From the NCBI GenBank assembly GCA_905220665.1, contig CAJNAR010000168.1:806001-870000 (forward strand): a stretch of DNA of 64,000 bases, read 5' to 3'. The notes below the pieces were generated by a model, which was not told the origin of the DNA, made no database searches, and worked only from the letters and a program-made list of their open reading frames with translations. The position numbers were made by a program, and so were the translations under genes. Shown piece after piece: positions 55,108 to 64,000 of this stretch; position 1 is the stretch's first letter, and the number at the start of each line of letters is the position of its first letter. Origin of the DNA: Albugo candida (lineage: Eukaryota; Oomycota; Peronosporomycetes; Albuginales; Albuginaceae).

Positions 55108-56182
55108 CGACTCTACTACCGAACGATTACGGTCCTAAAGATACCACTCTTCTACGTACGGGATGTGTATTCTTTATTCCTAGGAAAGTACAAAACAGGT
55201 ATCTATATCAGAAAAAGCTATGGAAAGCCGAGGCATTTCCCCCTAATTTTACAAAACAGATGTAATTTGTGATGGATATCGCCCGTCCCATGTGGCAAAT
55301 GTAGGCAAGTTCAGCTCTGCGAAAACCACGTAATGCATAAAACACGTTGGATAATGCGTACGTACCGTAAATATCTGTGTCAGGGCGCATTCTGACGCCA
55401 GTTTTCGTTTTATAGAAAAGCGCACAAAATCGTGACTATATGACCTCAAAATATGGTAATGATATCATTGATTTCGGCTTTCCGAAGTACAGAGATGATA
55501 TCTGTGCCCACGATACTCTATACCATGCAGTATCAGCCGTCTGTTTTGCAGTAATTGATAGCAAGTCTTCTATAAACGGGGGCTAAACTGGTTCTGAGAA
55601 GAAATAAAATTACTGTAGGCAGCATGTGCTGTAGAAAGGCGTATTGCATCAGCTGTAGAAAATTGCGATAATCGACCCATGTTACGCTACGCGTTGTAAC
55701 AATCGCATGTGACGTCTTGCTCGCTTGATGTATGTATCCATCTATGCGGAGTAGTTCAAATGATTAAATAGGTACTATTTTGAATGCGAGGCGTAGGGTG
55801 ATTATAAACAATCTAGACGCGATCTGAATGCGAATATATATGCTGACCTGGGGAGAGTAATACCTATTACAGAGAGTTCCCCAGCATGAGACATTTCTTG
55901 TGCTCAATCTGAGGTTCGAGTAGAGAAATATAGAGTAGGACAGACCATGTCCGAATGGATACTCCGCCAAACATGCATCACTTCCGCACAGCGTGTCGAC
56001 AGGGGCGTTATAAGGAATACCGTTATAACAGAGTTAGACCTAAGGTCGCGCAAGAACTGCACTACTGAAATGAGTCTTGTAGGCCGCTTGTAAACACATC
56101 CCACACGGCGACAGCAATAGCGATATTTTTAGCCTTAAAACGCCAGAAGCCGTAGAATTCTCTAGTTTTATTGCTTTACAAA
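55108..56182. other. Intergenic stretch of about 1.1 kb with a possible spliced micro-ORF
   Basis: Mostly without coding signal. On the minus strand at about 55437-55272, two pieces join across a clean 49-nt GT-AG intron into a short coherent reading frame (FYKTKTGVRMRPDTDIYELN, then LPTFATWDGRYPSQ, stop near 55272). No ATG-led full gene could be built upstream, so it may be a remnant or the last exons of a small unknown gene. Confidence 0.3.
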
Positions 56183-57958
56183 ATGGAGTTTCCTGTTAAA
56201 AATGACTTCTTCACGACAATTCCTTTCACCCACCAAGAGCAGATAGGACTGCTATCGATCGTTGAGGAAAGTGTTCGCTCTGTCAGAAAAGTGATCGACG
56301 ATAAACATTGGAAGGAGCAACCGTGCAAGCATAAGGATGTCACTTTATCCAAACTTAATTGTCTCGATGATAGAGACTTTGCGGTGGACCAGACTCAAGG
56401 AGCTTGTCCTTGCCTTATCATGCGCTCCTCTACATTTGTATCAGGTACACTAAACGATGTTCTTGAAGTGATATCGACTCCAAGGACGGAAGAATTTCGT
56501 AAAACTATGAGCTTCATCCACAAAGATCGCTTTTTAGATGGTATTTGCCTGCATTCCATGTTGCTCCCCGATGGCGAATTTAGCAATGACAACACGCCAG
56601 CGTTCGCATCGATAAAATGGAGTGCATTTAATGACGGCAAAGCCTGCCATAACCCGAATTACTCAACCGGGACAGATTATTTATACGTCGAATACACTGG
56701 GATGGCGCAATCAGGTGAAAGTTCGAACGGTACTTTTGGATTCTGTGTGCAAGAATCAATCGTGCGGGAGCGGGAAGTGCCAAATCTGTCAGGATTTGGA
56801 CTACGTCGAGGAGACTGTCATCGAACAGGTCTCATTGTACTTCCAAGTTCACGAGAAGACGTCGTTCAGGTTTTTAGCGTCATACAAAATAAGATACTTC
56901 CTGATTATCTACATCCGAAAAGTAATGCAAACCCTCAAATGGCTTTCGAGAAAATTATGACTCGTAGAGTGACAGCAATACGCAAACTGGATACCCTTCT
57001 GGAAAGAAGCCGGTTGAGTAGACTAGAGTTTGTGAAACGCAGCATGTGGATCTCCGATGATCAGCGGAAGGCCTGTGCTGTATGTATGCGATCTTTTGCA
57101 GCCCTTCGGCGTAAACATCATTGTCGTATTTGCGGGGAAGTCGTCTGCTCCACGTGTGCACCATTACGCCAGTGTGTGATGCATGATAGTGATCCACAAC
57201 AATCTCAGTCGGATAAAAAACAGAAACAAGCTCGCATCTGCACATTTTGTACTGTAAAAGCAAGAGCATCTCGTCAAGGGCGTCGATTTAGCGCAACGAA
57301 GCATCAGATAGATGACCAAGAAAGCCTCTCTATGGAGAATTATCTATACAAAGTTCGTAGCACCATTTCGTCTCAAAGATCTACGAATTCAGCACATTTA
57401 TCGGCCGATAAACCAGTCTATCTCTTACGTGATATAGTTACTGCCCGCTCCGAGTCGTCGATGGCTAGCAGCTTCTCGATCTACAAAGAAGCTTCCAAAG
57501 TGTACGAGAGCTCAGATCTTGCAAGCGATATTGACGCGGGTAGTGCTATTTATTCTGCAATATCTTCAAAATATCTTCCCGACGATGGAGAAAATTCTTT
57601 GCTGAGTGAATGCTCTTGCTCCGACACATTTAGTGTATTTGATGATTCTAGATCAGTATGCAGTGCTCCTGAAGCTACCTCTTATGTCCAAAGTATACAA
57701 ATTGTTAGGTCTGTGCCACAGCCGAACGACAATGATTCCCTTTCAGATGTATGGGACAGTGATGAACCCGAAGAGGCTGCCTCCGATTGTGATAAGATAG
57801 TACAGTCATCTGCCTTACTGAATCAGGCCAACAATGAGAACAGAGATTTTGATAATCTTTTGGATTTTGAGAAAATTAATCTCATCGATCCGAAGGCGAT
57901 CGATCAGGGTCAGCACGAACCAAATGCGAGTATGGCAGCTGATGAAGTCAGAATTTGA
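56183..57958 (+). CDS. START-like/FYVE zinc finger protein
   Basis: Proteins with a START-like N-terminal half and a FYVE finger form a large oomycete family of presumed phosphoinositide and lipid sensors. Single exon, 591 aa from ATG 56183. The N-terminal 240 residues have the START-like pattern seen in that family (HKDVTLSKLN, MRSSTFVSGTLNDVLEVIST, ILPSSREDVVQVF-type ending). The FYVE finger at about 289-350 has all signature elements: WISDDQRKACAVC (WxxD), RRKHHCRICG (R+HHCR), CSTCAPLRQC and a final CTFC pair. It should therefore bind PI3P, at endosomes. The C-terminal 240 residues are acidic and Ser-rich, disordered. FYVE assignment is certain; the START part is inferred from family layout. 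Confidence 0.85.
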   Translation: MEFPVKNDFFTTIPFTHQEQIGLLSIVEESVRSVRKVIDDKHWKEQPCKHKDVTLSKLNCLDDRDFAVDQTQGACPCLIMRSSTFVSGTLNDVLEVISTPRTEEFRKTMSFIHKDRFLDGICLHSMLLPDGEFSNDNTPAFASIKWSAFNDGKACHNPNYSTGTDYLYVEYTGMAQSGESSNGTFGFCVQESIVREREVPNLSGFGLRRGDCHRTGLIVLPSSREDVVQVFSVIQNKILPDYLHPKSNANPQMAFEKIMTRRVTAIRKLDTLLERSRLSRLEFVKRSMWISDDQRKACAVCMRSFAALRRKHHCRICGEVVCSTCAPLRQCVMHDSDPQQSQSDKKQKQARICTFCTVKARASRQGRRFSATKHQIDDQESLSMENYLYKVRSTISSQRSTNSAHLSADKPVYLLRDIVTARSESSMASSFSIYKEASKVYESSDLASDIDAGSAIYSAISSKYLPDDGENSLLSECSCSDTFSVFDDSRSVCSAPEATSYVQSIQIVRSVPQPNDNDSLSDVWDSDEPEEAASDCDKIVQSSALLNQANNENRDFDNLLDFEKINLIDPKAIDQGQHEPNASMAADEVRI

Positions 57959-58369
57959 AGCGAAGGAGGATCGCTGTAGTCGAGCGTACTTTATGTTTTT
58001 TTAATTGAGTATCCGGACTGAATCCGTTTTCTCTTCGACTGCTACCACTCTTTGGCCAATTCTATAAAACATCCAGTTGCCTAGTTTTTAGAACGGCAAA
58101 ATTTCCAAGCACCGGTACAGTCATTAAAATCTACTGTCTCATCTCCGAGTCAGTCAAATACAAGTATACAATATAGAAGCGAGAATATAACATTGAAGCG
58201 ACTGAAGTACCGAGTCACCAGGTAGAAGCTGACGTGATCGCAGCTGTAGAGCTCAGTAAAAGCGAGAATGTTAAGCAACCTATTTGAGCCACATTACGGA
58301 CGGTATAAATTCCCTGCGAAAGAGCACCCTACATCTACATAAAATTACGGTGGCCACATGACGTCACAT
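57959..58369. other. Intergenic, convergent 3' flanks, nothing seen
   Basis: Between the stops of the START/FYVE gene and the type I membrane protein gene. AT-rich, no repeat or RNA gene recognised. Confidence 0.45.
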
Positions 58370-59080
58370 TTAAAGTAGATGAACTTCCTCTTTAGGCGTT
58401 ATTGGCATATTGGCGTACATCGACATATCGTCGGCCTCACTACCATCTAATTCTACTTTATCGCCTTGTTCGGGCGACTTTTTCTTTTTCCTGAATGCTA
58501 CTGCGCCAATAAACACGGCTATTGCTACGCACGGCATGACCGCAATCAGTATGATCCAAGTGGTGGTGAGTCCTGTTCCTTTTTTCACTGCAGTTGATTG
58601 CGTCTGTTTCATCAGATCATCTGGATCATCGTTGATTTTGTTGGAAGCTTTTCCTCTGACCAGTGTATCAGGCTCTGCATCATTTTCCGAACTGCTGCTC
58701 GATAGAGATACAGGCGATTTGTACCAAGTAGGAGGCGGTAAACATTGCTCGCTCGTGTCTGATGTATTCATTGCGACACAGCCAATGACTCCATTCGACA
58801 ACATCGCACAACAGCTCCCATATTTGAGAGTATGAAGTCCACTCTGATCCACGTCTCCTGGTGTTGGGCACGCAAATCTGGTGATATGATCCACGACGCC
58901 AGCGCATGGTTCAGGAACAGTACAAAACACTCCTTCGGCGCCTTGTACGGAGACCTCACTCATCTCCCGTTCAACACACGTCTTCGTACTCTCACGTTCG
59001 GGGCTCTCTCCTCTCACAAGAACCATGTGATTCTGCGTCATGCGTATGGCAAACGCAAGCCATAAAGTCATACAAATCAT
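58370..59080 (-). CDS. Type I membrane protein with Cys-rich ectodomain
   Basis: Single exon, 236 aa. An N-terminal hydrophobic stretch MICMTLWLAFAIR acts as a likely signal peptide. The ectodomain of about 130 residues holds eight to nine Cys (KTCVERE, VFCTVPEPC, RFACPTPGD, YGSCCAMLS, IGCVAMN, EQCLPPP), then a Ser-rich stalk. A single transmembrane helix TTTWIILIAVMPCVAIAVFIGAVAF follows, with a KKKK stop-transfer. The acidic cytosolic tail carries MSMYANM and ends PKEEVHLL, an EExxxLL-like dileucine signal for endosomal or vacuolar sorting. No family recognised. A surface or endolysosomal receptor-like protein is plausible. Confidence 0.68.
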   Translation of the reverse strand: MICMTLWLAFAIRMTQNHMVLVRGESPERESTKTCVEREMSEVSVQGAEGVFCTVPEPCAGVVDHITRFACPTPGDVDQSGLHTLKYGSCCAMLSNGVIGCVAMNTSDTSEQCLPPPTWYKSPVSLSSSSSENDAEPDTLVRGKASNKINDDPDDLMKQTQSTAVKKGTGLTTTWIILIAVMPCVAIAVFIGAVAFRKKKKSPEQGDKVELDGSEADDMSMYANMPITPKEEVHLL

Positions 59081-59190
59081 ATTTCCTGAGCTGTTTGATG
59101 AGAATACGTGAGAAGCGTGATGCTCTACGTGGCCGATGTAATTTTAAGGGACTTTCGGTGAAAAAATCGCAGAACACTCAGCTTTTACTG

Positions 59191-59269
59191 TTCTCAGCTC
59201 TCTATCGAGCGGTAAAGTGTATGGATACACACTTTACTTACTCGGTTTAAAAATAAAGTGAGCTGAGAA
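59191..59269. repeat. Nested inverted repeat upstream of the membrane protein gene
   Basis: An outer pair TTCTCAGCTC (59191-59200) / GAGCTGAGAA (59260-59269) encloses an inner pair GTAAAGTGT (59212-59220) / ACACTTTAC (59229-59237). Both pairs are perfect and share an approximate centre, so the segment can form a double-stem structure. It lies in the 5' flank of the type I membrane protein gene. Confidence 0.55.
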
Positions 59270-59494
59270 TGCGAATGTTCCAAATGTCTTACTTATGAGT
59301 GACATGGCATTTCATTCGCCAATACACGGCGCGGCTCGTAATGTAATGACTAAAGGCGCGTGTAACGCTCCTTCACTCATAAAATGGCTCATCAAAAATT
59401 AGGAATGTCACCGTTCATCAACTCAGTTGCTTTAGGAGCGTTAGTCATCAAATGAACACTCCGTGTGCTGTGGTTTTGTATCGGTAGAGTGCTA

Positions 59495-61258
59495 TCAGTC
59501 GGTCTTTCGGTACTCATTCCACCAATTTGTGACAGAAAAAGCCCGCCAGAAGAAAAGCGTTCGATCGATCTTGCCATCTTTGATGCAGTCGCTTTGGAGT
59601 GTATCTCGAACATCGAGGTCTGTGTCCTCATCGGTGTCCCAGCTACGTTTTTTTAGCGACCGCGTAAGCTCTTTCTCATCCCGTGCATCTACGAGTCCAT
59701 CCAATTTCCCGTGTGGTCGGCCTGGATTTACGTTGTTGCCAGCTTTTTCGCCTAGAACAAGTGTTGAATACAGCGTGAATACATCTTCGTCGAGATACTT
59801 TCTCGGATTGCTTTCCATGCATTTCAGTAAACGAGAGAAATGCGGTTGTAATTCACACAACGGAATGTGTAAATTAAACGCTAATTGCGTGTAAATTGTA
59901 AATTCTTTCATCAATACCTCTCGCGACGGAATGGAATGCAGTCGGTCGATTTCAATCAATAGATGTCGTATAATCGATTTGAGCTTCCGACCCGCTTGTG
60001 GCTCATTGAATTTTGCAGCAAGGACCAGACAAACGGACATGTAAAGCTTCCGATTCGCTTTGGTGACACACTACAAAAACATCGTCAAAGGAAGCTCTTG
60101 CAATCGGATGTTACGACAGCGTACGTGATCTAAAATGAGCTTTTCGAACAAGACACAGGCTAAAGCTGCAGTAGCGACTTCCAAGTCTAATCGCTGGCAT
60201 ATGAGAAGCGTTTCTCGCTTCAAATTTCGTATTTTGCTAAGTGACAAGTCGGTCGTGAGCCAAGTGTGCTTTTCTCTGAATTTTCTATTGAGCTCCTGGG
60301 ACCAAAATCAGATCGAACTGTAAAAGTAATACAATTTCGTCGCACCTCCTTGAGCTCATCGGGCTTGACGAATAAAAGGATACTGCTAATAACGGGACCG
60401 ATGATCTTATCACCTCGGACTACGTGACGATGTCGTCCTTGTCGGAATTCTGGATCATCCAGATAGTTGGGAATATAGCAAGTTCCGACGGGATGCGTGT
60501 CCTGAGCATCGCGATCTTGATCGCATTTCGACCACGTCGCGTGCAACAACCGAAAATATGCTTTTCCACGCCAATCGTAGCAACGATCTTCAGGGTTGCT
60601 CACAGATTGTGTGCGTTTCCGTCGTGCAGCTGTCTCATTTCCATCATACTGAAGCACATCGTCACGCGAGTTTTCAAAAACAGACAAAATTCGTCGACAC
60701 CTTCAAAATCGCTGATACTGCGACTGGATAGCCACCTCCACTGGAGAAAAAAATGCGTGATTCAAGCAATCCTCGCTGATTTTGCACATCCTCCCACCGC
60801 CTCACAATGGCCGATGACACGCAATATTTCGTTGCTAGTCGATACCGAAATTGCGCTGGAACTTTGACCCATGTCGCATGATTTCCAGGAAGACGACGTC
60901 CAGCATTCGATTCAGTGTCTCTTTGTGTGTGTTTGGCATCGTAATACTCATCTTTGGGTATCGCGATATTTTCTTTCTTGAGAGAATTGGAGAAGCATTC
61001 AAAGTGTCTCTCGTTGCTACTTGAAGCCGTATTGTCTGCTGTCAAGTCTGCGAGCATTGGAATATTTTGAAGAAAATCGAGTGCTGCGATATCGCGCGTC
61101 ACTTTCCGAGAATGTGAGTGACAACGTACTCTATCGGAAAGAGAAGACTCAGAAGGAATGAAGGAGACAGTGTTCACAGCTATTGGAGCTTGCAGCGCAC
61201 CGAGTTGGAGAAGACAAAGGTACGGATCGATCGTGCGATATCTCTTGTGGTAGAGCAA
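59495..61258 (-). CDS. CABLES-like cyclin-box protein
   Basis: CABLES1/2 link cyclin-dependent kinases to tyrosine kinases in animals; their C-terminus is a cyclin fold. Four exons (61258-60701, 60648-60346, 60295-60125, 60070-59495; introns 52, 50 and 54 nt) stay in phase. Family marks are TRDIAALDFLQNIPM (family ..AA..FL..I), NYLDDPEFRQGRHR (family YLDDPEL..GKH), DELKEELNRKFREKH (family DLKKELNEQFRERF, completed across an intron), KIRNLKRET, ATAALACVLFEKLIL, and ANRKLYMSVCLVLAAKFNE. FTIYTQLAFNLHIPLCEL holds the second cyclin helix set. The true start is unclear: the frame opens after a TAG at about 61264, so a further 5' exon with the initiator Met is likely. The gene diverges from the JmjC gene. 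Confidence 0.82.
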
Positions 61259-61416
61259 AAGCTATGCTCTCTTGCTTTCGATGCAGATCGACATTGTGGC
61301 AATTTGATGCTTCTTGCATGCTATAGTACACGTTTATATTATATTATAATATAATCTTTATGATTGGTTAAAAAGAAGAGATGAGTTAAACCAATCTAAT
61401 TCTAGGAATATCGAAA

Positions 61417-63740
61417 ATGACACGATCGACGTTTTTTCGGCAATACGCAACCATCGACAGCGAATTGGACGTACTTGCAACGTCTTCTCCATTAGATATA
61501 TCTCAGTTTTCCAAAATACTCCAACTTGTCTGAGAATTTAGCTTTGTTGCTTCTATACAATTCAGAAATGTCACATAATGTATCGTAGATTGCCAGCGGA
61601 CTCGAAGATGACGATACGCTTCACAAGCAGTTTTACGAGATATTCGATCAATTCGAGCACCAAAAGTAAACATTCTACTGTCTCCTGCATGAATTAATAT
61701 TTGATTTTGATAAATTATGCAGATCCATCAGTTGTGCGAGTGCGATGCAAAAGGTTTTATCGTTTTTTGACTCCAACACGCAACAAAAATGGCACATTTT
61801 TTTCCAGAATTGTTTTGTGCAAGGTACGACATACCTCTTGTACCTCATTCCACCAGTCTCTGAGTACGATTGCATTTGTAGTGCTGCGGGGACACACATT
61901 GCCGGATTCATTGCATAAAGTTGACGTGAAAGGCCTACAGACATCACAGCTCGTCCTGGAATGCATCCCAGATTTGCTCTATCTACCGGAGAATCATCAG
62001 GAGGAAGCAGAATATTCAAAGCAATCGAAACCGTCCGTGAAACGAAAAGCACTATCGCTCCAAAAAGACCGATCAACGCGTACTCGCGAGAAAAAGGGAG
62101 CTGGAACACATGACAATGGAATTTTGTGCTCCTTTCAATCACAATCTCAAAATGTGCAAATTATCAACGTTAAGGATGAAAATGTCACGAATATCGTAAA
62201 AGTACTTCGATTTGCAGGAACACCTTTCATCCTCGAAGGATGCAGTCCCAATTGGTTAGGCTTCCATGAAGACTGGATCGATGAGGATACGTGTCATCTC
62301 AATATTGAAGCGTTTCTACGTGGAATGGAAGATGTCAAGGTTCCCGTCCTTGAACGAAATTATGAAGAGACAAGTCCGATAAAGCGACATCTTCTTTTAG
62401 GAGAGTTTGTACGAGAGCATTGGCTTTGCGATGATCCCAAGTATTATATGCATCAATGGCAGTATCCTTTGGATGGAAAAGTGGTCGATTCAATGTGTTA
62501 CAAGTCCACAGCGCTCTCTGTACTGGGAGATAACCTGCTTTCATATTGGCTTGATAGTGTCCGTGGAGATAATCCTTTGCAATATCTTTTCATGGGTGGA
62601 AGTAATACAAGCAGCCGGATGCATCAAGATCGTGGTGGTCTAGATATTCTCATAACACCAATTCTCGGAGCCAAGCATGTCGAGATGCTTCATCGCGATG
62701 CAGGTCGATTCGACTCGGTTCATGAAGACGTTGATTTTCATCATATCGACTGCAGAAAATCTCCGTTGTTAGCGTTCATTCCAACGTGGTCTGTTGATGT
62801 GAATCCTGGCCAGATTTTATTTCTCCCAGAAGGTACTTTCCATGCATGCAAAAATATCACGCCTTGTCTTTCCCATCATCAGTTTCATCTTGATACATTC
62901 AATATGCTGGGATTCCTGGATTCATTCATCAAGCAAGATGCACCGAAGATCGACCATGCTGAGATTCTATGGAATGCAGCACACGATGTCATGGCAGCTG
63001 TTGAAGAAAAGTTTGGCGAAAACGCTCCAAAGCGATCGTTTGACCCTTTGACGATCAGACAGCTTGAATCGTTAACTGGACTTCGACACGCGGTATGTCA
63101 CATATCAATGAGAGAAGCTGTCCCTACAAAAGATGCATGGGATTGGAGAAAACTTTTGAACGATGTCGAGACGTTGCTCAATATCGTCGAATCGAGCAAC
63201 AGCGGTCGTGCAATGGAGCTATACACCGAGTCCATCTCGAGCTCCTTCTCCAGCAAGCAGTACGAAGCTCCTTCTGTTTTGCACTTTACGGACAAAGACG
63301 CACTCGAAGATCATTGGAAAAAACTGCTGGTACACGTCGGTGACGTAATATCTGTTCGAGCGTTTGAAACTCGTCTGCATGCTCAAGTGCTCAAAGTCGT
63401 GGAAGACACCGATTTTGTACAAGTTCACTACGTGGACTGGGAAAGCATTTACGATGAGCATCAACCCATAGAATGTCTACTGCGTCGAGACGCATCCGGT
63501 CGGCTTCGTCCATTTCGAGGTGTACCAAAGATCTACGACAAAGTCCTTATCCGCTGGGGACCACAACGCGAAGTGTTTCAAGCAATTATCCACAAAGTGA
63601 CCAAATCACACGCTTGTTACGTGCAATTTATAAAGTTTCATAGTCAGTGGAATCAATGGATTTTACCGCAATTTATATACAAAAAAATGCACAAACAAAT
63701 GAAAAACAAACTGATGAAAAAGAATGGAAAACAAGAGTGA
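61417..63740 (+). CDS. JmjC-domain dioxygenase with C-terminal Tudor-like domain
   Basis: Fe(II)/2-oxoglutarate oxygenases of the JmjC group demethylate or hydroxylate proteins. Four exons (61417-61527, 61589-61665, 61723-61816, 61857-63740; introns 61, 57 and 40 nt) give 721 aa. The N-terminal 95 residues are helical; the third junction with its 40-nt intron is tentative. The cupin core includes GTPFILEG, YYMHQWQYPL, YLFMGGSNTSSRMHQDRGG with the HxD iron ligands (about residue 350), GAKHVEMLHRD, and PGQILFLPEGTFHACKN with the distal His (about 422). This resembles JMJD6/FIH-type cupins (W..P..LF.P..W.H). Residues about 586-640 (LHAQVLKVVEDTDFVQVHYVDWE) match a chromo-barrel/Tudor fold, so chromatin or modified-protein binding is likely. 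Confidence 0.85.
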
Positions 63741-63775
63741 AAGTTGGGTGATGTTGCTATTCCATCCATATCGCG

Positions 63776-64000
63776 TCATTCTTTGGATACGCTGTGAATG
63801 GAAATAATGTTTCTACCACTTATCAAAACGAGACCGAGCGATCGAAGGGTGTCTGATTCACAAAGAGTATCATCGGGGAACCATTCTCTTTGTTTCTCCA
63901 CGTCCAATTCGCTGTTGGATCGCCATTCCTTTGCGTCCGTCAAAATTAGATTGAGTTGCTTATCGAGACAGTGAAAATAACCGACGATCACGCGTCCGTC
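63776..64000 (-). CDS. NAA38: LSM-domain protein, NAA38 (LSMD1)-like, C-terminal part
   Basis: NAA38 is the auxiliary subunit of the NatC N-terminal acetyltransferase. Only the last 74 codons are in the window; the frame is open to the right edge. It reads GRVIVGYFHCLDKQLNLILTDAKE (Sm1 motif: .V.G...C.D...N..L..A.E), then RSLGLVLISGRNIISI (Sm2 motif, matching the NAA38 form VLGLAMVPGHHIVSI) and a short tail ending SVSKE. Sm-type alternatives such as LSM1 or LSM8 have a different Sm2 (RG..V), so NAA38 is favoured. Confidence 0.75.
   Translation of the reverse strand, partial: DGRVIVGYFHCLDKQLNLILTDAKEWRSNSELDVEKQREWFPDDTLCESDTLRSLGLVLISGRNIISIHSVSKE

Noticed and set aside
1..64000. CRISPR arrays, bacterial operons, rRNA genes or a prophage
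   Set aside because: No regularly spaced repeats, no Shine-Dalgarno-led gene strings and no rRNA words were seen; the gene structure is eukaryotic throughout.

Overview
The window is nuclear DNA of a flagellated, intron-bearing protist, most likely an oomycete and possibly a white-rust (Albugo-like) biotroph. Almost every conserved gene can be reassembled only by removing short introns (mostly 46-79 nt, extremes about 38-101 nt, GT-AG with one probable GC-AG). Flagellar genes occur (a CFAP210-like trichoplein protein, a DYNLT2B-type dynein light chain, a three-DM10 protein). Oomycete-style architectures occur too (START-like/FYVE protein, ankyrin/FYVE-like protein), as does a large secreted protein with repeated CxxC pairs. 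The genus is an inference from these traits and from gene compactness; no marker here fixes it.

Layout. 1-17.3 kb is a dense housekeeping block: OSGEPL1 (3' part), S-formylglutathione hydrolase, a membrane-ankyrin-TIR protein, a SMARCAD1/Fun30-like SNF2 ATPase, a phosphate-type MFS carrier divergent from an amino-acid transporter, CFAP210-like, a WNK kinase and DYNLT2B. 17.3-28.4 kb is gene-poor and decayed: an orphan gene containing a long inverted duplication, a broken GH6 cellulase, a broken Cys-rich secreted protein, a degenerate Ty3/gypsy element with remnant LTRs and two tRNA-derived SINE-like units inside it, and a Ty1/copia scrap. 28.4-40.0 kb is dense again: FHIP-like, TIM13-like, cyclophilin, INTS8, the three-DM10 protein, RPL21 and a CTD-type phosphatase. 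40.0-47.7 kb is mostly empty apart from the secreted CxxC protein and an ankyrin/FYVE-like protein. 47.7-64 kb holds a mitochondrial carrier, NUP88, a seven-exon PHD-finger gene, a START-like/FYVE protein, a type I membrane protein, a CABLES-like cyclin-box gene divergent from a JmjC/Tudor-like gene, and the 3' end of a NAA38-like gene.

No operon logic applies. Genes are close and often convergent or divergent, with about 75-300 bp gaps. The mix of intact core genes beside a decayed cellulase and decayed secreted protein fits a compact, biotrophic genome where accessory islands are interrupted by transposon debris. The most unusual items are the dual-TIR ankyrin membrane protein (with a frameshift in its second TIR), the roughly 250-bp fold-back made by inverted duplication of an exon, and the TIM13-like protein that has lost exactly its outer cysteine pair. 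Exon boundaries were set by eye from splice dinucleotides, reading-frame phase and family alignment from memory; no search was run.
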